From contig JAFRPW010000033.1 in the NCBI GenBank assembly GCA_017428945.1, positions 1-64,000 on the forward strand: a stretch of DNA of 64,000 bases. The letters are read 5' to 3'. Of the stretch, positions 1 through 7,417 are shown one piece after another. This DNA is from Bacteroidales bacterium. GTDB taxonomy: Bacteria > Bacteroidota > Bacteroidia > Bacteroidales > UBA932. How positions within the stretch are numbered: position 1 is the first letter of the stretch; every line of letters starts with the position of its first letter. The notes beneath the pieces were generated by a model. That model saw nothing but the letters and a program-made list of their open reading frames with translations. It searched no databases and had not been told where the DNA came from. A program made the position numbers and the translations under genes.

Positions 1-77
1 ATTCCCGCCCTAAGGGAGGACCTAAGGGCAGAAGAAGACATGTAAAAAATTGCTTTCCTAACCATCACTTTGGACAT
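1..77 (-). CDS. Possible 5' end of a gene running off the left edge
   Basis: A minus-strand frame opens with ATG at 77 and stays open to the window edge (25 codons, starting MSKVMVRKAIFYM). I do not recognise it. The only support is a good -7 box six bases upstream. It could be a real partial gene or chance, and the palindrome at 7-29 lies inside it. Confidence 0.25.
   Translation of the reverse strand, partial: MSKVMVRKAIFYMSSSALRSSLRAG
7..29. repeat. Small palindrome at the left edge
   Basis: GCCCT and AGGGC arms flank a short loop, and the block CTAAGGG occurs twice inside it. It has no adjacent T tract, so its role is unclear. Confidence 0.3.
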
Positions 78-83
78 GAGTCA

Positions 84-91
84 CAAAGATA
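84..91 (-). promoter_or_regulatory. Bacteroidota -7 promoter box (TATCTTTG)
   Basis: Minus-strand TATCTTTG matches the TAnnTTTG consensus and points at the left-edge open frame. The rest of 1-260 is A+T-rich with no recognisable gene. Confidence 0.45.
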
Positions 92-261
92 GTCTTTCTT
101 TAATTGGAAAGCAATAGAAAAACTAAAGTTTTTTATAAAAGTTTTGAAAAGTTGTGACGGTTGTCAGCGCCAGACCCTGCACTAACAACTATTCACCCCA
201 GGAGAACTCCTCCTCCCCTGTGGCATTGTCGGTCATCAATACAATTCCTTTTCAGAAGTGC

Positions 262-296
262 AAAAAAGACCCGCACAGCGAAAACCGTGCGGGCCT
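262..296 (-). terminator. Rho-independent terminator of the rpsF-rpsR-rplI operon
   Basis: On the minus strand an eight-base-pair stem (GCCCGCAC with GTGCGGGT) is followed directly by TTTTTT, about 20 bases past the rplI stop. This is a textbook intrinsic terminator ending the ribosomal-protein operon. Confidence 0.88.
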
Positions 297-316
297 TTAG
301 TGCGTATGCAGCCGAA

Positions 317-763
317 TTACTCAGCAACAACGTTGAACTTGAAGTTGGCCTTGATCTGCTTGTAAACCTTAACAGAAGCCTCGTACTCACCAAGCTCCTT
401 AACCTCAGCGGCGAGGATGGTGATGTCCTTCTTGTCAACATTCAGGCCCTTGGCGGCGAGAGCGGCCTCGAGGTCCATTGTGGTAACGGAACCATAGAGC
501 TTGCCGGCCTCGGAAACCTTGGCCTTGATTTCAAGCACCTGAGCGCCCAGAGTGGCAGCGAGAGCCTGTGCATCGGCAACAAGCTTGGCTTCCTTGTGGG
601 CACGCTGACGCAGGGTCTCTGCGTGCTGCTTCTTTACGGACTCGGTAGCCACGGTGGCGAAACCCTGGGGCACCAGATAGTTCATAGCATAACCGGCCTT
701 TACTTTGACAATTTCACCGGCGTAGCCAAGATTGGCCACATCTTTCTTAAGCAAAATTTCCAT
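317..763 (-). CDS. rplI: 50S ribosomal protein L9
   Basis: L9 binds domain V of 23S rRNA at the base of the L1 stalk and helps keep reading frame. The 148 residues are the family's usual length. The N-terminal signature around residues 12-36 (LGYAGEIVKVKAGYAMNYLVP) differs from the common form only in having Met at position 27, where Arg is usual. A long central helix and a C-terminal domain follow. It is the last gene of rpsF-rpsR-rplI, nine bases after rpsR, and is closed by the terminator at 262-296. Confidence 0.97.
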   Translation of the reverse strand: MEILLKKDVANLGYAGEIVKVKAGYAMNYLVPQGFATVATESVKKQHAETLRQRAHKEAKLVADAQALAATLGAQVLEIKAKVSEAGKLYGSVTTMDLEAALAAKGLNVDKKDITILAAEVKELGEYEASVKVYKQIKANFKFNVVAE

Positions 764-771
764 AAGGCAGA

Positions 772-1041
772 TTATTTAAGAAGGTCAGTAACATAAGGAA
801 GAAGAGCAAGGGAACGTGCACGCTTGATAGCCTGTGCAACCTTGCGCTGGAACTTCAGGGAAGTACCGGTGATGCGGCGGGGAAGAATCTTGCCCTGCTC
901 GTTCAGGAACTTCTTGAGGAACTCAGGATCCTTGTAATCTACATACTTGATACCAGCTTTCTTGAAGCGGCAGTATTTCTTCTTGCGAACCTCCACGGTA
1001 GGGGGATTCAGATAGCGGATTTCTTTGTTTTCGTTTGCCAT
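772..1041 (-). CDS. rpsR: 30S ribosomal protein S18
   Basis: S18 forms a heterodimer with S6 on the small-subunit platform. The 89 residues carry the family core: the [11 protein letters not shown] stretch, then [16 protein letters not shown], then the [13 protein letters not shown] tail. It lies between rpsF (16 bases upstream) and rplI (nine bases downstream) and is clearly cotranscribed with both. Confidence 0.97.
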   Translation of the reverse strand: MANENKEIRYLNPPTVEVRKKKYCRFKKAGIKYVDYKDPEFLKKFLNEQGKILPRRITGTSLKFQRKVAQAIKRARSLALLPYVTDLLK

Positions 1042-1057
1042 AGTTTTGTCCTCCTAA

Positions 1058-1429
1058 TTATTCAGCAGCGGGTGCTTCGGTGGCGGCAGCAGCCTTTGCA
1101 GCCTTGTTGGCGCGGCGCTTTTCTGCGTATGCAACTGCATCCTTGTCGAGAGCGACGGTGAGGAAGCGGATGATGCGCTCGTCACGGTGATACTGGGTTT
1201 CGAGGGTGGCAACGAACTGAGAGTCGGCCTTGAACTCGATCAGGTAATAAAAACCTGTGGTCTTGTGCTGGATGGGATAAGCGAGCTGACGCAGGCCCCA
1301 ATCCTCCTGGTACACAACCTCACCTCCGTTGTCGGTGATGAGCTTGACGTACTTGGCAACCGCTTCCTTCATCTGGGTGTCAGACAAAACGGGAGTTGCA
1401 ATGAAAACGGTTTCGTACTGGTTAACCAT
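1058..1429 (-). CDS. rpsF: 30S ribosomal protein S6
   Basis: S6 partners S18 in the 30S subunit. The protein has 123 residues, beginning [17 protein letters not shown] and carrying the family segment [18 protein letters not shown] near residue 46. The last 20 residues are a low-complexity Ala/Lys/Glu tail. It is the first gene of its operon; the promoter at 1499-1506 gives a leader of about 60 bases that contains a hairpin. Confidence 0.96.
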   Translation of the reverse strand: MVNQYETVFIATPVLSDTQMKEAVAKYVKLITDNGGEVVYQEDWGLRQLAYPIQHKTTGFYYLIEFKADSQFVATLETQYHRDERIIRFLTVALDKDAVAYAEKRRANKAAKAAAATEAPAAE

Positions 1430-1470
1430 TGTTTGTTAATTAATTGTTTATAAATACTTTAACTCTTCCG

Positions 1471-1487
1471 GGGCAAAAAGCTTGCCC
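1471..1487 (-). promoter_or_regulatory. Hairpin in the rpsF leader
   Basis: GGGCAA and TTGCCC form a perfect six-base-pair stem within the rpsF 5' leader, with CCG just 3' of it on the mRNA. Leaders of rpsF are often bound by the S6:S18 dimer for autogenous control. This may be such a site, but I cannot match the published motif with certainty. Confidence 0.4.
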
Positions 1488-1498
1488 GAAAAGGACTG

Positions 1499-1506
1499 CA
1501 AAGATA
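1499..1506 (-). promoter_or_regulatory. -7 promoter box (TATCTTTG) for rpsF operon
   Basis: Minus-strand TATCTTTG matches the Bacteroidota TAnnTTTG consensus about 70 bases upstream of the rpsF start. Confidence 0.7.
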
Positions 1507-1647
1507 GACATTATTCCCCTAAAAACCAAATGTTTGCAGCTACTCCCCTTCACTTTTTTGACTTTTGTTTTCAACTCCCTGAAATGCAGCCATTTGGAAC
1601 GCAAATAAAAATGTGTCCCGAAATGTAGAACTGCTCTCGTCCATATC

Positions 1648-1746
1648 TAACTTTGCAGTGCAATCATCCGTCGTTCGAATCTGATCGATCGCCATCCCCC
1701 AATGACTGCAGAATGCCGCCGGAAACCCTCCCGACGGCATTCTTTA
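1648..1746 (+). ncRNA. Candidate small RNA between rpsF and pepD
   Basis: A perfect -7 box (TAACTTTG, 1648-1655) is followed by about 50 bases without a sensible reading frame. A strong hairpin with GAATGCC/GGCATTC arms (1711-1742) and a T-rich run (TCTTTATTCTG) come next. A transcript of roughly 85 bases starting near 1662 would result. The hairpin could equally serve as the pepD terminator from the other side. No -33 TTTG was found at the ideal distance, so independent transcription is an inference. Confidence 0.4.
1711..1742. terminator. Hairpin terminator, possibly bidirectional
   Basis: A long GAATGCCG-type stem with a purine-rich loop lies 40 bases past the pepD stop on the minus strand. 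T-rich sequence follows it on the plus strand. It could end pepD transcription and the candidate small RNA. Confidence 0.65.
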
Positions 1747-1781
1747 TTCTGTTGTTATGTTGTAGCTGTTCCGCTCCTCTG

Positions 1782-3242
1782 TTATTTCTTTACAGGAACA
1801 TTTGCCAGCACGGCCTTCAGATACTCCCAGGTGCGCTCCACGGAGGCGATGTTCACCTTCTCGTCGGGGCTGTGGGGATACCTGATGGTGGGGCCTACGG
1901 AGACCATCTCCCAGTTGGGATACTTGGCGCCCATGATAGCGCATTCAAGGCCGCCGTGGGTGGCCATTATCTTCATGGGCTTGCCATATACCTTCTGGTA
2001 CTGCTCCATCATGACCTTGTTCATGGGGGTGTCAAGCTTGGGAGTCCAGCCGGAGTAACCGCCGGCAAACTTTATCTCGTTGGCGCCGGCAAGCTCGAAG
2101 ACGCAGCGGACGCGCTCTGCAAGGTCTGCCTTGGCGGTGTCTACGGCGCTTCTCATGAGGCTGTGGACGGTGATGCGGCCCTTTTCAGTGCGGACTATTG
2201 CCATATTGATGGAGGTCTCTGTGAGACCGGGCATGGTCTGACTCATGCGGATAACTCCCGAAGGGCAGGCTATCATGGCCTTGACGGCGCGGAGCATCAC
2301 GCTGGTGGGAATGTAGTAAGAGGCAGGCTTCTGGTCCTTGACAAAGAGGACTGCAGAGGGATCGGAATCGGCAAATTCCGCCTTGACCTCGGCGAAGATG
2401 TTGTCTATCATCTTCTTTGCAGCGGCGGTGTTCTCTTCCGGGAGAAGGATCTGGGCATCGGCCTCGAAAGGAATGGCGTTACGGAGGCTGCCGCCGGTGA
2501 AGTTCACGACCTTTGCGCCCAGGATTTCCATAAGGGGAAGGAGAATCCTGGCCATGACCTTGTTGGCATTTGCCCTGTAGAGGGAGATGTCCATGCCGGA
2601 GTGGCCGCCCTGAAGTCCCTTGACGGTAATTTCAAGGCCCTTGTGGGCTGCAGGGGCCGCATACTTGCGGTATTTGAAGGAGGCCGATACGTCAAGGCCG
2701 CCGGCGCAGCCCACGCAGAGCTCGCCCTCGTCCTCGGAGTCAAGGTTTATGAGGATGTCGCCCTTCAGGACGCCGGGCTTAAGGCAGTTGGCTCCGGTCA
2801 TTCCGGTTTCCTCGTCGTATGTTACAAGAACCTCCACGGGACCGTGCTTCACGCTCTTGTCTTCCAGCACGGAAAGGCCCATGGCCACGCCTATTCCGTT
2901 ATCTGCACCCAGGGTTGTGCGGTCTGCGGTGACCCACTCGCCGTCAACGTATGCATTGATGGGATCGGTGAGGAAGTTGTGGGGGGAATCCGAGGTCTTC
3001 TGCGGAACCATATCCATGTGGCCCTGCAGGATTACTCCCCTCATGTTCTCGCACCCGGGTGTGGCGGGAACGCGGATTATGATGTTTCCGGTGTCGTCCT
3101 TGATGGTTTCAAAACCGTGGGAAACGCCCCAGTTGTAAAGATACTCTATTACCTTGGCCTCGTGCTTGGAAGGACGGGGAATCTGCGTTAACTGGTAAAA
3201 GTTGTTCCAGACAACCTGGGGTTTAAGATCTTTGATGCTCAT
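1782..3242 (-). CDS. pepD: Aminoacyl-histidine dipeptidase (peptidase M20, PepD-like)
   Basis: A cytosolic di-zinc aminopeptidase that hydrolyses Xaa-His and other dipeptides. The 486 residues match the PepD family length. Visible metal and catalytic motifs are GHMDM (H75, D77), TTLGADNG (D114, the bridging Asp) and DEETGMTGA (E144 general base, E145). A dimerisation domain lies between the two halves of the catalytic domain. It is the third gene of an acyltransferase-DUF4831-pepD operon, 17 bases after DUF4831, and ends at the hairpin at 1711-1742. Confidence 0.95.
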   Translation of the reverse strand: MSIKDLKPQVVWNNFYQLTQIPRPSKHEAKVIEYLYNWGVSHGFETIKDDTGNIIIRVPATPGCENMRGVILQGHMDMVPQKTSDSPHNFLTDPINAYVDGEWVTADRTTLGADNGIGVAMGLSVLEDKSVKHGPVEVLVTYDEETGMTGANCLKPGVLKGDILINLDSEDEGELCVGCAGGLDVSASFKYRKYAAPAAHKGLEITVKGLQGGHSGMDISLYRANANKVMARILLPLMEILGAKVVNFTGGSLRNAIPFEADAQILLPEENTAAAKKMIDNIFAEVKAEFADSDPSAVLFVKDQKPASYYIPTSVMLRAVKAMIACPSGVIRMSQTMPGLTETSINMAIVRTEKGRITVHSLMRSAVDTAKADLAERVRCVFELAGANEIKFAGGYSGWTPKLDTPMNKVMMEQYQKVYGKPMKIMATHGGLECAIMGAKYPNWEMVSVGPTIRYPHSPDEKVNIASVERTWEYLKAVLANVPVKK

Positions 3243-3259
3243 GACTGGTTATTTGTTAA

Positions 3260-4291
3260 TTATTGGTTTATAGGCATTTCGGCTTCGCGGCCAAGCTGGT
3301 ATACGGGGACTCTCTGTTCCAGGACGGGGTTTCCGTTCTCCAGGAGGCGGAGGCGGCATATCGCGGGAATCCGGTAATGGATGGAGCCAAGTTTCTCAGG
3401 CTTTTTCCTTGCGTCCGCGGGGGCTGCATCGGTCTTTACGTCAGGAACGGAAACGGGGGTGAACTCAAGCTCGTAGGGCTTTGACCGGGGCCTGTTCTCC
3501 CTGCCGATGTAACCGTCTTCCGCCATATAGAATGCAGTATACCTGTGCGTGCGTGCGGTAGCCGAAGGCATTACCTCGAAACTGGCGCTGAATTCACGGG
3601 TGACGCTGTATCCGGTGAAAAGGAGAAGATACTCCTCCTCAATCTTTGTAAGTTCCGCAAGGGCGGCGGCCATGGATTCCCCGCTGTAGTTGGCGTCGGT
3701 ATTGCCGATGGCTATGTTATGCCTGTCTTTCCTTGCCTGGAGGATGGCATCGGCGGCCTCACCGGCCTTGTCCTCGACGGTCTTTGCCATGGAGACGCTG
3801 TGCTCTACGGGATAGCGGATCTCCCCTTCCTCCGTGTGCTCTACCTTATATTCTATCTGGTTTACAAGCTTCATGGGACCGGTTATGCCGGAGGCTCCGA
3901 AAGAAGGAGCGTCCACCGGCTGGAAACGCCACCGGAGGTCTTTGCCTTCAATTCCGTCACCGAATGCGATGAGCCCCTGCGCGCTCATGGCAAGGAGGGA
4001 GCTGTTCCCGGCGGGGGCTGTGAAGCGCTGGGCCCAGGGATCGGCCTCCAGGTGAGGGACTATGCGGATTTCCTTTATCCAGGTCTTTTTGGTGTCCGAT
4101 GCCGGGACGTTAAGGTTCAGAAGGTCCTTGGCATACGGAGAATACGGTCCCGCATGGTGAATCTCTTCCACGGCATGGACCTCTACCGTAAACGTGGTAA
4201 AGGGAAGGGCGTAGGTGACGTCCTGCGCCAGGGCATACAGCGGAAGCAGCAGGGAGGCTGCGACGGCGGCTATTTTTTTCATCATTTCCAT
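3260..4291 (-). CDS. DUF4831 family secreted protein
   Basis: A 343-residue protein with a signal peptide (MKKIAAVAASLLLPLYALAQ) and no catalytic motif I recognise. It belongs by appearance to DUF4831, a Bacteroidota-restricted family of periplasmic or outer-membrane-associated proteins of unknown function. The start is ambiguous: ATG codons at 4291, 4285 and 4282 are all in frame. The one at 4285 makes an ATGA overlap with the stop of the upstream acyltransferase gene, and the one at 4282 gives the most typical signal peptide. The overlap indicates translational coupling. Confidence 0.75.
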   Translation of the reverse strand: MEMMKKIAAVAASLLLPLYALAQDVTYALPFTTFTVEVHAVEEIHHAGPYSPYAKDLLNLNVPASDTKKTWIKEIRIVPHLEADPWAQRFTAPAGNSSLLAMSAQGLIAFGDGIEGKDLRWRFQPVDAPSFGASGITGPMKLVNQIEYKVEHTEEGEIRYPVEHSVSMAKTVEDKAGEAADAILQARKDRHNIAIGNTDANYSGESMAAALAELTKIEEEYLLLFTGYSVTREFSASFEVMPSATARTHRYTAFYMAEDGYIGRENRPRSKPYELEFTPVSVPDVKTDAAPADARKKPEKLGSIHYRIPAICRLRLLENGNPVLEQRVPVYQLGREAEMPINQ

Positions 4292-5127
4292 CTTTTATGT
4301 GTCCAGAGGTAGTTCCAGGGCTGCTGCCTGAGGTCTTCCTCCAGAAGTGTGTAGTAAGTCTTCATTATCTCAAGGGGGTCCATTCCCTTTGCGTGCTCCG
4401 CAATGGGGACGAAGGTAATTGTGTAGCCGCCATCTTCCCTCTCCAGGAAGCGCATGTACACCACGGACATGTCCATCTTTACGGCCAGGCCGGCTGCGGC
4501 GGTCATGGTCTTGGTGTCCAGTCCCATGAACTCCACGTGCTCTGCCGGCACCTTGTGGTTGTACGGAGACTGGTCCGTGATAAAGACGTATGCCTTTTTC
4601 TTGTCCTTGTTCTCCAGAACATATCTCAGGATATGGCGGGAATCGACATATCCGTCAAACCTGGAGTCCGATATCGGGGCAATGCGGTTACGGGCCACAA
4701 AGCGGTCCCAGAACTTGCTTGTAAGCGGTGCGTACGCCACGCCAAGCTGCTCCGGAAGGATATCTATGGGCTCCGAGTAAGAGTACTGGCGGTACCCGGC
4801 GATGAGTTCCCAGTTGCCCGCATGCGTCTGCAGGATCATCATCTGCGGAGCTCCGGCAAACAGGCGGTTGAGTTCCCCGGGATTTGTAATCTCCACTATA
4901 TGGCTTTTGTGAAGGCGCTTCCTTCCCCTTTCTCCCCTGCAGGTTCCAAACCAGAGCATTTCCCGGAAAATGCGGGCAAGGTGGCGGTAGAACTGCTTCC
5001 GGATCCTTTTTATCTCACCATAAGGCTTTTCCGGGAAGCAGCGGGCAAGATTGGTGTATACCACGTTTTCGCGGTAGTGGAAGACATCGCCCAGAAGCCA
5101 TGCCAATATTGAAACTTTCTTTGCCAT
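4282..5127 (-). CDS. Lipid A-type lysophospholipid acyltransferase (LpxL/HtrB family)
   Basis: A membrane-associated acyltransferase, likely adding a secondary acyl chain to lipid A. The HX4E catalytic motif is present as HAGNWE, and the family segment NLARCFPEK follows the N-terminus. The frame is open upstream to 5244, but that extension crosses the -7 box at 5136-5143, so I place the start at 5127 (MAKKVSILAW, 281 residues). The family's usual N-terminal membrane helix is short here. It leads the operon with DUF4831 and pepD and is divergent from the peptide transporter gene. Confidence 0.85.
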   Translation of the reverse strand: MAKKVSILAWLLGDVFHYRENVVYTNLARCFPEKPYGEIKRIRKQFYRHLARIFREMLWFGTCRGERGRKRLHKSHIVEITNPGELNRLFAGAPQMMILQTHAGNWELIAGYRQYSYSEPIDILPEQLGVAYAPLTSKFWDRFVARNRIAPISDSRFDGYVDSRHILRYVLENKDKKKAYVFITDQSPYNHKVPAEHVEFMGLDTKTMTAAAGLAVKMDMSVVYMRFLEREDGGYTITFVPIAEHAKGMDPLEIMKTYYTLLEEDLRQQPWNYLWTHKRWK

Positions 5128-5135
5128 CAGACTTA

Positions 5136-5143
5136 CAAATATA
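5136..5143 (-). promoter_or_regulatory. -7 box (TATATTTG) for the acyltransferase operon
   Basis: Minus-strand TATATTTG is only eight bases upstream of the start codon at 5127, giving a nearly leaderless mRNA. It overlaps the expected -33 region of the divergent promoter at 5155. Confidence 0.65.
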
Positions 5144-5154
5144 AACAAAATTAT

Positions 5155-5162
5155 TATCTTTG
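5155..5162 (+). promoter_or_regulatory. -7 box (TATCTTTG) for the POT transporter operon
   Basis: TATCTTTG lies 32 bases upstream of the transporter start, back to back with the acyltransferase promoter. Confidence 0.65.
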
Positions 5163-5194
5163 TAAGAATCGAATACACTAAAAGTATCTCAAAT

Positions 5195-6718
5195 ATGTTT
5201 AAAGGACAACCTAAAGGACTGTTTGCTCTGGCACTTGCCAACACCGGCGAGCGCTTCGGCTACTACACCATGATTGCCGTGTTCGCCCTGTTCCTGAGGG
5301 CAAACTTCGGCCTCTCGGCAGGTACTGCCGGAACCATTTACAGCTCATTCCTCATGCTGGTCTATTTCTTCCCCCTCATCGGCGGTATCCTCGCCGATAA
5401 GTTCGGTTTCGGGAAAATGGTCACAACCGGCATCATCGTCATGTTCCTGGGCTACCTCCTGCTCTCCGTTCCCCTTGGAGGCGGCACAGTGGCACTGGTG
5501 GGAATGCTGGCCGCACTTGTTCTCATAGGCTTCGGCACGGGTCTTTTCAAAGGTAACCTCCAGGTTATGGTAGGTGACCTTTACAACGACCCCCAGTACG
5601 CCTCCAAGCGCGACTCCGGCTTCTCCCTCTTCTACATGGCAATAAACATCGGCGCCCTGTTCGCCCCTACCGCTGCAATCAAGATCAGGGAATGGGCGAT
5701 AGGCCTTGGCTTTGACGGCAACGCAGCTTACCATTTCTCCTTTGCAGTGGCCTGCGTATCCCTCATCGTTTCAATAGCTATCTACTACATCTTCCGCAGC
5801 TGGTTCAAGCACGTCGAAGGCGGCCACGCCAAGGGAGAGAAAGCCCAGGTTGTGGACACCCTCACCCCTGAGCAGACCAAAAAACGCATGGTGGCCCTGT
5901 TCCTGGTGTTCGCGGTTGTCATCTTCTTCTGGATGAGCTTCCACCAGAACGGCCTCACACTCACCTATTTTGCCGATGAATTCACGGAGCGCAGCTCTTC
6001 CGGCATAGCATCGATGCCCTTCAACGTTTTCAACCTTGTGGCAGTGATTGCAATAGTGTACGCCCTCTTCTCCATCTTTGACAAGGAGGCCAGCAAGAGG
6101 GGCAAATGGATAGGCGTGGGCGTAGTTGTGCTCGCATGTGCATACCTTGTATGGCAGTACACCCGCCTCAGCGGCTCCATTGCCATCAGCGCTCCCATCT
6201 TCCAGCACTTCAATCCTTTCTATGTGGTTGCCCTGACACCTGTGTCAATGGCCATCTTCGGTGCACTGGCAGCCAAGGGCAAGGAGCCTTCCGCACCCAG
6301 AAAGATTGCCTACGGAATGCTTGTAGCCGCAGTTGCATTCGGCCTCATGGCCTTTGCCTCCATAGGCCTCAATACTCCCGACGTACAGGCTGCTGCACGC
6401 GAGGCCGGAATGCCGGAAACCCTGGTATCCCCGTACTGGCTCATCAGCGTCTACCTCATCCTCACCTTTGGAGAGCTTCTCCTGAGCCCCATGGGCATTT
6501 CCTTCGTATCCAAGGTTGCTCCTCCCAAGTACAAGGGTATGATGATGGGTATGTGGTTCGTGGCAACGGCCCTCGGAAACTTCCTGGTCCAGGTTGGCGG
6601 TCACCTCTGGGGCAGCCTTCCCCTGTGGGTTGTGTGGGCGGTATTCCTTGGCGTATGCGTCATCTCCGCCATCTTCATGTTCGCAATGATGAAAAAGCTT
6701 GAGGCTGCAACCGAATAA
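5195..6718 (+). CDS. POT family proton-dependent oligopeptide transporter
   Basis: An inner-membrane symporter for di- and tripeptides (major facilitator superfamily, PTR2/POT). The 507 residues form about 14 hydrophobic segments. The signature near residues 16-24 reads NTGERFGYY; the family's ExxERFxYY has Asn instead of the first Glu here, a variant I associate with Bacteroidota members. A further conserved stretch is GELLLSPMG near residue 425. It is first in an operon with a zeta-like kinase, tldD, tldE and a glycosyltransferase; the next start codon (GTG) directly abuts its stop. Confidence 0.92.
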   Translation: MFKGQPKGLFALALANTGERFGYYTMIAVFALFLRANFGLSAGTAGTIYSSFLMLVYFFPLIGGILADKFGFGKMVTTGIIVMFLGYLLLSVPLGGGTVALVGMLAALVLIGFGTGLFKGNLQVMVGDLYNDPQYASKRDSGFSLFYMAINIGALFAPTAAIKIREWAIGLGFDGNAAYHFSFAVACVSLIVSIAIYYIFRSWFKHVEGGHAKGEKAQVVDTLTPEQTKKRMVALFLVFAVVIFFWMSFHQNGLTLTYFADEFTERSSSGIASMPFNVFNLVAVIAIVYALFSIFDKEASKRGKWIGVGVVVLACAYLVWQYTRLSGSIAISAPIFQHFNPFYVVALTPVSMAIFGALAAKGKEPSAPRKIAYGMLVAAVAFGLMAFASIGLNTPDVQAAAREAGMPETLVSPYWLISVYLILTFGELLLSPMGISFVSKVAPPKYKGMMMGMWFVATALGNFLVQVGGHLWGSLPLWVVWAVFLGVCVISAIFMFAMMKKLEAATE

Positions 6719-7417
6719 GTGCCACGGCTTTACATCATATCTGGCTGCAACGGCTCCGGGAAAACCACAGCATCATATGCGCTCCTCCCGGAGCTGCTTG
6801 ATTGCAGCGAGTTCGTAAACTCAGACGAGTTTGCAAAGCATATTTCACCGTTTGCACCGGAGGGAGCGTCCATCACGGCCAGCCGCCTCATGCTCCGCAA
6901 GGTCAAATACCTGTTCGAGCGAAGGGAAGATTTCTGCATAGAAACCACCCTGGCCACACGCTCCCTCCTGAAGATGGTGCGTTCCGCACAGCAGAACGGC
7001 TACTACGTGACAGTATTGTATTTCTGGCTCAATTCTCCGGACCTCGCCGTGGAAAGAGTCGCCTCCAGGGTTCTCGCCGGCGGTCACGACATCCCTGAAG
7101 AAACCATACGCCGGCGCTACACCGTGGGGCTCAACTACCTTTTCCACGACTACATGCAGGAATGCGACAAGTGGATATTGGCGGACAACTCCGAGCCCCC
7201 GTTCCAGATAATCGCCGAAGGCACCAAGAAAGGCCTCATGATCCGTGACATGGACAAATACAAAATGGTCAGAAACCTTGTCTCCAATATGCCGGAGGCC
7301 ATTCCTCAGCGCCCCCTGGAAAGCGTGACGGAATCCATCGTCAAGGAAATGGCAAAGGCTCCCCTGGCGCACGACGGCGTTCCCTTCGCCCCCGAAAACG
7401 GCAATGATATACAGTAA
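6719..7417 (+). CDS. Zeta-toxin-like P-loop ATPase/kinase
   Basis: A 232-residue P-loop protein with Walker A ISGCNGSGKTT (residues 7-17), a VNSDEF segment and an ETTLATRS region, as in zeta-toxin-type kinases (COG4185). Zeta toxins phosphorylate UDP-N-acetylglucosamine; chromosomal homologues without antitoxin are common and their substrates are unknown. It starts with GTG right at the transporter stop and overlaps tldD by 14 bases. No epsilon-type antitoxin lies next to it, so a toxin role is not supported by context. Confidence 0.8.
   Translation: MPRLYIISGCNGSGKTTASYALLPELLDCSEFVNSDEFAKHISPFAPEGASITASRLMLRKVKYLFERREDFCIETTLATRSLLKMVRSAQQNGYYVTVLYFWLNSPDLAVERVASRVLAGGHDIPEETIRRRYTVGLNYLFHDYMQECDKWILADNSEPPFQIIAEGTKKGLMIRDMDKYKMVRNLVSNMPEAIPQRPLESVTESIVKEMAKAPLAHDGVPFAPENGNDIQ

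Noticed and set aside
1673-1681. TTCGAATC resembling a tRNA T-loop
   Set aside because: The flanking bases do not form a T stem, and no acceptor or anticodon arms are present.
1653-3191. 512-codon open frame on the plus strand
   Set aside because: It is antisense to pepD, which has full M20 motifs; G+C-rich codon use leaves long antisense frames open here. The same applies to other long frames opposite rlmN, GH94, patatin and V-ATPase genes.
5128-5244. N-terminal extension of the acyltransferase with a hydrophobic stretch
   Set aside because: It crosses both divergent promoters and the start of the transporter gene; the hydrophobic run comes from A+T-rich promoter DNA.
6719-7417. Epsilon-zeta toxin-antitoxin module
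   Set aside because: No antitoxin-like frame lies next to the kinase gene, and it is embedded in a housekeeping-like operon.
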